Assembly (NCBI GenBank): GCA_000493965.1
Contig: AWNV01000079.1
Location: forward strand, 1 to 12,160
Direction of reading: 5' to 3'
DNA length: 12,160 bases
Source: Candidatus Aminicenans sakinawicola JGI OTU-1
GTDB lineage: Bacteria > Acidobacteriota > Aminicenantia > Aminicenantales > Aminicenantaceae
The notes beneath the pieces were generated by a model, which saw only the letters and a list, made by a program, of their open reading frames with translations, made no database searches and was not told the origin of the DNA. Below, one piece after another: positions 7,790 to 12,160 of this stretch. The position numbers were made by a program, and so were the translations under genes. Each line of letters begins with the position of its first letter. Within the stretch, counting starts at the first letter, position 1.

Positions 7790-8554
7790 CTAGATAAAGT
7801 TTCGTCTTCTGAAGATAAGCATAGCCAGGGCAAGGATAAAAAGAGTATAAAAGAGTCCATACAGGGAGGAGATGATAAAAATTTTGGAAGGAATTGGCAG
7901 GTGTTGAACAATTTCAGTCTTGAAATTAAAATTTTCCAGGTCAGGAAGAAAAGTATAAACAATTTGTGCCAGAATCTTTCCTACACCGGGCTTCATTTTT
8001 TGAATAAGACCTTCCAATCCCCAGGAAAGATGGCCAATAAGGTAAAAAGCAAGAGAAAAGATAGAGCTTAATATGGGTGTTGAGAAACAGGAGAATAGTA
8101 TGGCTACAGCTGTGATGAGGCAGAGTTCAAAAAAGACGAAAAAGATAGGGATAAGCAAGTTCCATTCAATCTTAAATGTATGAAAAAATACCAGAGCAAT
8201 AAATATGAAGCTCATAAAGAAAAGCATGATGAAAAGAGTTATGATTAAGCCCAAGAATTTTCCCAATAGGAATTGGTATCTATGGATAGGTTTAGAAAGA
8301 AGAGTATAAATAGTTTTTTTGTCGATTTCCTTGTAGACGAGTCCTGTTCCTATCAGGATGGCCATTAAGACGCCGAAAATCGAAATAGAACTAAGCCCGA
8401 CATCTCTGATTATTTTAACTCTGTCACCAACCGTAAGAAGAGCAAGAAAACGTGAAAACAAAAGGCTTACAGCAGCAAAAAAGAGAAGAAGATAGAGTAT
8501 TCTGTCTCTAATAGCCTCTTTAAATGTGTTTAAAGCAATAGCACGTATTTTCAT
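7790..8554 (-). CDS. ABC-2 type permease, probable partner of the adjacent ATPase
   Basis: This is an integral membrane protein of 254 residues with about six hydrophobic segments: near 20-38, 55-75, 100-127, 133-160, 163-180 and 228-248. It starts with MKIRAIALNTFKEAIRDRILYLLL, which is typical of the NosY/ABC2_membrane_2 permeases, and has the cytoplasmic loop 'EIDKKTIYTLLSKPIHRYQF' that contacts the ATPase in this family. The start overlaps the stop of the ATPase gene as ATGA, so the two are translationally coupled and very likely form one transporter. Context beside pilD points to a role like Myxococcus PilI, the permease of an ABC system needed for pilus biogenesis. The transported substrate is unknown. 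A general multidrug or polysaccharide exporter remains possible. Confidence 0.85.
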   Translation of the reverse strand: MKIRAIALNTFKEAIRDRILYLLLFFAAVSLLFSRFLALLTVGDRVKIIRDVGLSSISIFGVLMAILIGTGLVYKEIDKKTIYTLLSKPIHRYQFLLGKFLGLIITLFIMLFFMSFIFIALVFFHTFKIEWNLLIPIFFVFFELCLITAVAILFSCFSTPILSSIFSLAFYLIGHLSWGLEGLIQKMKPGVGKILAQIVYTFLPDLENFNFKTEIVQHLPIPSKIFIISSLYGLFYTLFILALAMLIFRRRNFI

Positions 8555-9468
8555 TTTTGTTTCACAATTTCAACAAAAAGGTCTTCCAGAGTTTCTGTCC
8601 TGGGAATAAGCGTATGTATTTTTCCTTGTTTGGATTGCACAAGCTGGAGGACATTTTCAAGTTTTTCATCGTCGAAAACTTTGAGAAAGGTTTTTCCTCC
8701 CTGGGTTGAGAGGCCTTCCCCTATACCTTCAAGATCTTTTTTTTCTATTCCAGAAACAACGACTTCAGTGAACAGGACTTTTTCTGAAATCAGGTCTTGA
8801 AGCTTTCCCTGGTTGATAATTTGACCGTCAACGATGATAGCTACTCGATCACAAATCATTTCAATATCTTGAAGTATGTGAGAAGAGAGAAAAACGGTTT
8901 TTCCTTTTTCCTTGAGACTGACAATTATATCTCTTATTTCTTTTCTCCCAATGGGATCAAGGCCTCCGAGAGGTTCATCTAGAAGGACAAGCGAAGGGTC
9001 ATTAAGAAGTGTCTGGGCCATGCCTATTCTCTGAAGCATTCCTCGGGAAAATTTGCGAAGCTGCAGGTTTGCTGACTGCTCCAATCCTACAAGATGGAGC
9101 AAGCTGTTAACTTTTTCTTCTTTTTTTTGTTTCTTGAAAGTGGATAGTTGGCCGTAAAAATGCAGGAATTCTGATGCTGTAAGATGATCGTAAAAATATG
9201 GGTTTTCAGGGAGAAATCCGATTTGTTCCTTGGCTTGAAGCGAGAGATTGGGCTGGCCAAAAATTTTAATTTCACCTTCTTCCGGAAAGATGAGGCCGAG
9301 GATGCACTTAATGGTTGTTGTTTTTCCTGCACCGTTTGGCCCAAGATAGCCAAAGATTTCCCCCTTTTTGACGTCTAGAGATATTCCCCTGAGAATTTTA
9401 ACTTTTTTGGGTATAAAGCCAGTTTTAAATGATTTATGGAGATTCTCGATTGTTAGTGCTGTTACCAT
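8551..9468 (-). CDS. ABC transporter ATP-binding protein (PilH-like by context)
   Basis: This 305-residue ATPase contains all nucleotide-binding motifs: Walker A GPNGAGKTT (43-51), a Q-loop position read as FLPENP (85-90, Glu in place of Gln as in many CcmA/NatA-type ATPases), signature FSRGM (140-144), Walker B LVLLDEP (160-166), D-loop GGLDP and the switch His197 in LSSH. A C-terminal extension of about 80 residues (225-305) is typical of ATPases paired with ABC-2 permeases. It is the first gene of a four-gene operon ending in pilD and overlaps the permease gene by four bases. A TTGAAA/TATAAT promoter lies directly upstream. The Myxococcus counterpart by order is PilH, which is required for type IV pili; the assignment to that role is inference. 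Confidence 0.93.
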   Translation of the reverse strand: MVTALTIENLHKSFKTGFIPKKVKILRGISLDVKKGEIFGYLGPNGAGKTTTIKCILGLIFPEEGEIKIFGQPNLSLQAKEQIGFLPENPYFYDHLTASEFLHFYGQLSTFKKQKKEEKVNSLLHLVGLEQSANLQLRKFSRGMLQRIGMAQTLLNDPSLVLLDEPLGGLDPIGRKEIRDIIVSLKEKGKTVFLSSHILQDIEMICDRVAIIVDGQIINQGKLQDLISEKVLFTEVVVSGIEKKDLEGIGEGLSTQGGKTFLKVFDDEKLENVLQLVQSKQGKIHTLIPRTETLEDLFVEIVKQK

Positions 9469-9482
9469 AGGATTCTTTCTCT

Positions 9483-9510
9483 ATTATAAGGAAAATAGTT
9501 TTTATTTCAA
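9483..9510 (-). promoter_or_regulatory. Sigma-70-type promoter for the ABC-TPR-pilD operon
   Basis: On the - strand TTGAAA (9510-9505) and a perfect TATAAT (9488-9483) are separated by 16 bases. Transcription would start near 9476, leaving only about eight bases before the ATG at 9468, so the message would be nearly leaderless. AGAGAAAG upstream of the ATG could be a weak ribosome binding site only if transcription begins earlier. Confidence 0.5.
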
Positions 9511-9602
9511 ATTTGCTTTAAAAAACTTGAAGATGCGCTTATGCTTGTCAGTCCAGGAAGAACTGCTTTGAACATCAGCGCTGGGATAGAGTATTTTAAA
9601 AT

Positions 9603-9630
9603 TCACCCCTTGAATCCTCTTTAGGGGTGA
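9603..9630. other. Perfect 8-bp inverted repeat in the spacer before the ABC operon
   Basis: TCACCCCT (9603-9610) and AGGGGTGA (9623-9630) are exact complements with a 12-base loop. Read on the - strand it is followed by ATTTTAAAA, so it may be a back-up terminator for the phosphoesterase transcript or an operator hairpin for the ABC operon. The rest of the 325-base spacer 9469-9793 contains the operon promoter, an 8-base palindrome CAGCGCTG (9576-9583) and the terminator at 9725-9754. I see no protein gene in it. Confidence 0.4.
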
Positions 9631-9724
9631 TTGACCTGATATTAGTATTATGTCAGAATTTTACTAATTTTGAGGAAATTTTGACGTGATGAAATTTATC
9701 ATCCAAGGCAGCGTCAAGGTTTTG

Positions 9725-9754
9725 AAAAGGGAGAGGAAAGGAATTTCCTCTCCC
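9725..9754 (-). terminator. Intrinsic terminator of the metallophosphoesterase gene
   Basis: GGGAGAGGAAA (9729-9739) and TTTCCTCTCCC (9744-9754) form a perfect 11-bp stem with a four-base loop. On the - strand the hairpin is followed by TTTT (9728-9725). It lies 40 bases beyond the stop codon of the phosphoesterase gene in the right orientation. Confidence 0.8.
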
Positions 9755-9793
9755 GCCCTCCTTCCACAGGTTAGCTAAAATATATAATTCGGA

Positions 9794-10876
9794 TTATGCA
9801 GGCTTTAAAGGCTCATCAAGAGGCAGGCCTTTCTTGATATATTCAAGAAGAAGCTGCAAATTGCGTTCACCGAAGATTATTCTTCTTTTTTCTTGACGCT
9901 GCCATTTGATGAGTCGGATGATCCCCTTTTCTATTTCAATGCAGGTTATCCCGTTTGTATAACCGCAGCAGCCATCGTTGAAATAACATGGGACTGGCCG
10001 AATTGGTTTTTCTTCGAATGGTTTGGGAGTTTTTCCTGATCTGGGCATAAGAATTTTCTCTATTTGCCTCTGTCTGGAAATTATTTCTTTTTCAATATTT
10101 TCCTTTTTGTCTGAAGATATATGGTCCAGCAACCCCTTTAACTGCTGGATTTCACTGTGTAAAGAGTCAATATGAGTCGAGGACGCAAAAACAGCTCTAT
10201 GAGTATGGCCGCATATCAGAATTATATTGTTTTTCTTGGCCCATTCATAATATTCCATTTCTAGATTGTCACGAATCTTAAAATTTTCTGCAGGGCCGTC
10301 GATTCCTATGTTAAAGATATTTTGGATCGTTTTCCATATAAACTGGACAGCCCACCTGCTTATTTTCCATGCTATATCGTCAAAGAATCTTCCTTGATGG
10401 CCGTGTATGAGGAATATGTTTTCTCCAAGGCACAGGCCCTCTCTGTACTCAACATTCTTAAGGATTTTTTTATATTGTGTATGTCTAGAGATTCTGAATT
10501 TTCGAAGAGAAACTTCTTTATCATGGTTTCCCCACAGTCTTATTTTCTTGTTGTCAGGACTGTCTAATGCCATTTCGATTTCTTTCTCGATTAATGCTTT
10601 GTAGTTTACCAGGATATTGTCGTAATGATTTTCCCATAGTTCTTCGTTATCTCCTAGAACAATGAGCTTATATCCATTTTTTTTGTAGTACGATAGTGCA
10701 AAGTCATATAGGATAGCATTTTTTTTAAAGTCGTCGGCAGGACTTCCGTCACCTTTGTGGTGGTCTGAGAAAAGCACAAAGAGATCTTTTTTAAGGTTCA
10801 AAGGAATTTGGTTTTCAGGTTTTTTGGCCTCTTTGTAGATTTCGCCAAATTTTTTGTTCATTCTATGGCTAAACAT
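9794..10876 (-). CDS. Calcineurin-type metallophosphoesterase
   Basis: This 360-residue protein has the metal-binding motifs of the calcineurin-like superfamily in order: SDHHKGD (37-43; Asp38, His40), GDNEELW (75-81; Asp76), GNHD (116-119), HGH (158-160) and GHTH (223-226). It is therefore a predicted Mn/Fe-dependent phosphohydrolase. The GDNxE and HGH forms and the spacing resemble LpxH-like (UDP-2,3-diacylglucosamine hydrolase) relatives, but it is about 120 residues longer than LpxH, so I do not name a substrate. The extra length is a charged helical segment after GHTH (about 236-280, probable coiled coil) and a Cys-rich block FNDGCCGYTNGITCIEI (299-315) at the last strand of the fold. 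There is no signal peptide, so it is probably cytoplasmic. AAGG lies seven bases before ATG 10876. It is transcribed alone and ends at a strong terminator. Confidence 0.85.
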   Translation of the reverse strand: MFSHRMNKKFGEIYKEAKKPENQIPLNLKKDLFVLFSDHHKGDGSPADDFKKNAILYDFALSYYKKNGYKLIVLGDNEELWENHYDNILVNYKALIEKEIEMALDSPDNKKIRLWGNHDKEVSLRKFRISRHTQYKKILKNVEYREGLCLGENIFLIHGHQGRFFDDIAWKISRWAVQFIWKTIQNIFNIGIDGPAENFKIRDNLEMEYYEWAKKNNIILICGHTHRAVFASSTHIDSLHSEIQQLKGLLDHISSDKKENIEKEIISRQRQIEKILMPRSGKTPKPFEEKPIRPVPCYFNDGCCGYTNGITCIEIEKGIIRLIKWQRQEKRRIIFGERNLQLLLEYIKKGLPLDEPLKPA

Positions 10877-10923
10877 GTTTCTACCTTAAGTATATTTGAT
10901 TGGCGGTTTTCATTAATAATTCA

Positions 10924-10994
10924 GGTAAATGATAGGAAAACATATTTACCAAGTCAAGGAATGATGGAGCTGGAAGTTCTCCAAGATTTTTTTT
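10924..10994 (+). ncRNA. Two hairpins with GGA loops ending in a T-run (candidate small RNA end)
   Basis: GGTAAAT (10924-10930) pairs with ATTTACC (10944-10950) over a 13-base loop containing AGGA. TGGAG (10965-10969) pairs with CTCCA (10979-10983) over a 9-base loop containing TGGAA, and eight T follow at 10987-10994, as in an intrinsic terminator for the + strand. No protein gene is seen upstream on that strand, and I see no clear promoter for it. It may instead be part of the 5' leader of the divergent phosphoesterase message. Confidence 0.3.
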
Positions 10995-10997
10995 AAG

Positions 10998-11003
10998 TAT
11001 AAT
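10998..11003 (+). promoter_or_regulatory. TATAAT -10 box on the + strand
   Basis: A perfect TATAAT stands in AAGTATAATCAA. A start about seven bases downstream (near 11010) would open a transcript directly at the TTCCGGAA structured segment. The region 16-18 bases upstream (AGTTCT) is a poor -35 match, so this could be chance in AT-rich DNA. Confidence 0.3.
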
Positions 11004-11012
11004 CAATTTCAA

Positions 11013-11209
11013 TTCCGGAATAGAATCAAGGCCGGAACAAAAACAGACTCATTTGGAGGTATTCTGAACAGGTTGCATCTGGACATAAATAGGCGCTATG
11101 GAACAGGAGGAATGAGTCTAAATAAAGAGCGGGCTGTTGTCAGCAAAAGGGGGGTTGATGATGGGAACCAAAAAAGGTGGGGGCTCTCTCCAGCCCGCTT
11201 AAAAGAGCC
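11013..11209 (+). ncRNA. Candidate structured RNA with two long-loop stems and a possible pseudoknot
   Basis: Three inverted repeats lie in a row: TTCCGG/CCGGAA (11013-11018 with 11032-11037), AGACTCATT/AATGAGTCT (11045-11053 with 11111-11119, exact 9 bp) and AGCGGGCTG/CAGCCCGCT (11128-11136 with 11191-11199, exact 9 bp). GGCTCT (11182-11187) can also pair with AGAGCC (11204-11209), which together with the last stem gives an H-type pseudoknot. I do not recognise it as 6S, SRP, RNase P, tmRNA or a known riboswitch. The coding strand is uncertain: GGA enrichment and the TATAAT at 10998 favour +, while a promoter at 11216-11243 and GTTTTTG after the second stem favour -. No conserved protein gene is evident here, though one + frame is open. 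Confidence 0.35.
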
Positions 11210-11215
11210 ATTACA

Positions 11216-11243
11216 ATTATGACAGGAAAAAAATAAAAGTCAA
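11216..11243 (-). promoter_or_regulatory. Promoter-like TTGACT/CATAAT on the - strand
   Basis: On the - strand TTGACT (11243-11238) and CATAAT (11221-11216) are 16 bases apart. A start near 11209 would run straight into the inverted repeats described above and on towards the phosphoesterase gene, so it may drive a small RNA or a long leader for that gene. The flanking DNA is very AT-rich, which raises the chance of a false match. Confidence 0.35.
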
Positions 11244-11289
11244 GAAAAAAATAAATATATTTAAATTTTATAAAGATATATATTTAGAA

Positions 11290-11311
11290 CGCATTAAATT
11301 AAAATAATGCG
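11290..11311. repeat. 7-bp inverted repeat in AT-rich spacer
   Basis: CGCATTA (11290-11296) and TAATGCG (11305-11311) flank the 8-base loop AATTAAAA. It could be an operator-like dyad or a hairpin. The surrounding stretch 11226-11594 has no convincing gene: it holds an extremely AT-rich run (11245-11300), a pyrimidine tract with CTT repeats (about 11338-11366), two TTGACAT copies 23 bases apart (11401 and 11424) and a 38-codon ATG frame at 11451-11567 with no ribosome binding site. Confidence 0.35.
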
Positions 11312-11423
11312 CAACTAGATAAAGAGTGCCAAATTCATCTTTTTCTCTTCTTCTTCTTTTCTACTCAGACATGCATTTTTGTGATGAGCCTTACTTTCTC
11401 TTGACATTTTTCCAAATTTATTC

Positions 11424-11451
11424 TTGACATCCCCCTGTTTTTTTATAAAAA
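11424..11451 (+). promoter_or_regulatory. Candidate promoter upstream of the orphan small gene
   Basis: A perfect TTGACA (11424-11429) is followed after 16 bases by TAAAAA (11446-11451); TATAAA at 11444 is closer to consensus but only 14 bases away. A second candidate nearer the gene is TTGCAT (11517-11522), 18 bases, TATTAT (11541-11546). Either would transcribe the gene at 11595, leaving a leader of roughly 135 or 40 bases. Confidence 0.4.
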
Positions 11452-11580
11452 TGGACAAGACCAAATATGTTTGGCAAGAGTTTTCAATAGAAATTCATTA
11501 TTTATGGAAAGAAGGCTTGCATAAAGAGAAGTATGATTGTTATTATGTTTGGAGTATCTGTTTGTAAATAAATATTAATA

Positions 11581-11587
11581 GGGAGGT
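11581..11587 (+). promoter_or_regulatory. Strong ribosome binding site of the orphan small gene
   Basis: GGGAGGT, seven bases before ATG 11595, is the best Shine-Dalgarno match in the window and fixes the start of this short gene. Confidence 0.8.
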
Positions 11588-11594
11588 AGAATAA

Positions 11595-11792
11595 ATGGCA
11601 TTCGAGTTTAATAATTCAAAAGGTGTTAAGTATTATCTTCATTACAAGGATGTTAACCTAAAGGGGGGGAGACAGCAGAGAATTTACTTTTTTGCTCGAG
11701 ATATCAGAGAAGGATCATTGGACAGTGTCCCTGATGCCTATAAAGTCATCGAGACAGAAAGAACAGGTATGCCCATACTGAAGAAGAAATAG
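11595..11792 (+). CDS. Conserved small basic protein of unknown function
   Basis: This 65-residue protein begins MAFEFNNSKGVKYYLHYKDV and ends GMPILKKK. It has no signal peptide or membrane segment. It is basic and beta-prone: short strands FEF, KYYLHYK and QRIYFFAR, a turn at LKGGR, then a segment around SVPDAYKVIETERTGMPIL. I recall similar uncharacterised proteins in uncultured bacteria (pattern YYLH-K-V-L-GGR-Q-IYFFA then TG-P-L-KK) but know no function and can name no Pfam family. A strong Shine-Dalgarno site, its own promoter candidates and a possible terminator mark it as a genuine single-gene unit. No neighbouring gene hints at its role. Size, charge and the Lys-rich tail would suit a nucleic-acid or ribosome-associated protein, but that is speculation. 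Confidence 0.8.
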   Translation: MAFEFNNSKGVKYYLHYKDVNLKGGRQQRIYFFARDIREGSLDSVPDAYKVIETERTGMPILKKK

Positions 11793-11813
11793 TATTTTTT
11801 ATTGCAGGGGAAA

Positions 11814-11843
11814 AAGCAACCTTACTGAAAAGGCCGCTTCTTT
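11814..11843 (+). terminator. Possible terminator after the small gene
   Basis: AAGC (11814-11817) and CCTT (11820-11823) pair with AAGG (11830-11833) and GCTT (11836-11839), interrupted by a 2x2 internal loop, with a six-base top loop and then CTTTC. It is 21 bases past the stop codon. The T-run is imperfect, so efficiency is uncertain. Confidence 0.35.
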
Positions 11844-11904
11844 CTATCAACAATCAAATTTTAGTTTTCAGTAATTGCTTTTTCTATTCTATAAAATCTA
11901 GAAT

Positions 11905-12160
11905 CTAACTTGGATTATTCACGAGTCGAGGTTGCTGCAGATGCGAGGCACAGGGGCAGCTGTGGTCATCCACCGCAAATGCCCTGTAACGCAGCAGATG
12001 CGGTAAGATCGGCGCGCCTGAAAGGTAAAGAATACCGATAATAGATTTAGATAAGATAAATTTGAGGGCATGTCTGCGCTCCACTAAGATTTTTAACGCC
12101 ATTTCCTCCCCGATCTTCTCGGCTCTGCTGGAACTCCGCATGTTTATCTTAAGCAGCGCT
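11905..12160 (-). other. Higher-G+C block at window edge; possible mobile-element end or truncated gene
   Basis: From about 11910 the base composition jumps to roughly 55% G+C, against about 35% just before. On the - strand a frame is open from the right edge (codons GCG CTG CTT AAG...) through ATG 12141 to TAG 11905, at least 78 residues: MRSSSRAEKIGEEMALKIL at the start and PRLVNNPS at the end. It has no recognisable domain, and the second half is Cys/His/Pro-rich and looks like translated non-coding repeat. GCAGATGCG occurs twice (11937-11945, 11994-12002), and GGCGCGCC (12011-12018) is a perfect palindrome. The segment could be the terminal part of an insertion sequence or the end of a gene that starts beyond the window. 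No terminal inverted repeats or target duplication can be tested here. Confidence 0.3.

Noticed and set aside
7763..8071. 102-codon + frame opposite the permease and TPR-like genes
   Set aside because: The translation is Lys/Ser-rich with no domain, and it lies antisense to two overlapping, clearly coding genes.
10808..10996. 62-codon + frame across the 5' end of the phosphoesterase gene
   Set aside because: It is largely antisense to the N-terminus of the phosphoesterase, and its translation is a Phe-rich mirror of Lys codons.
11013..11209. Known RNA such as 6S, SRP RNA, tmRNA or a c-di-GMP riboswitch
   Set aside because: I found none of their conserved cores (for example the SRP GGAA-AGCA loop or GEMM motifs), and the domain layout differs.
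10924..11311. CRISPR array or tandem repeat
   Set aside because: The repeats are inverted, of different sequence and unevenly spaced; there are no recurring 23-40 base direct repeats anywhere in the window.
11471..11487. TTGGCAAGAGTTTTCAA as a sigma-54 promoter
   Set aside because: The GG element is present, but the GC at the -12 position is replaced by CA, so the essential second half is missing.
1..12160. tRNA or rRNA genes
   Set aside because: No cloverleaf with a GGTTCRA-type T-loop or conserved rRNA stretch was noticed on either strand; a covariance-model scan was not possible.

Overview
The window comes from an AT-rich (roughly 38-40% G+C by eye) diderm bacterium that makes type IVa pili. 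Gene content and order (minor pilins then PilY1; ABC transporter next to the prepilin peptidase) recall Deltaproteobacteria/Myxococcota and related uncultured phyla. The sequence does not fix the taxon.

Region 1 (1-6123, + strand) is a minor-pilin/tip operon: the 3' end of a FimT/GspH-like pseudopilin, then pilV, pilW, pilX and a large pilY1. These products build the priming and tip complex of the pilus. The PilY1 keeps the classic C-terminal propeller with its calcium site, but its N-terminal half carries six VCBS/FG-GAP calcium-loop repeats where the best-known homologues have a von Willebrand A domain. PilV, PilW and PilX each also carry one loop of the DxDxDGxxD type.

Region 2 (6190-9468, - strand, convergent with pilY1) is a tight four-gene operon: ABC ATPase, ABC-2 permease, a membrane-anchored TPR-like protein and the prepilin peptidase PilD. 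Adjacent genes overlap or lie within 5 bases. A TTGAAA-16-TATAAT promoter precedes it. The arrangement resembles the Myxococcus pilG-pilH-pilI-pilD block. PilD would process the prepilins of region 1.

Region 3 (9469-10876) holds a gene-poor spacer with hairpins, including a convincing intrinsic terminator, and a stand-alone calcineurin-type metallophosphoesterase on the - strand.

Region 4 (10877-12160) is mostly non-coding. It has a 300-base stretch with several perfect inverted repeats, a possible pseudoknot, 13 GGA triplets on the + strand against 3 on the - strand, and promoter-like boxes on both strands; I treat it as a candidate structured RNA of unknown class. An AT-rich spacer follows, then a 65-codon orphan gene with a strong ribosome binding site. 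From about 11905 a block of clearly higher G+C runs to the window end and may be the edge of a mobile element or an incomplete reading frame.
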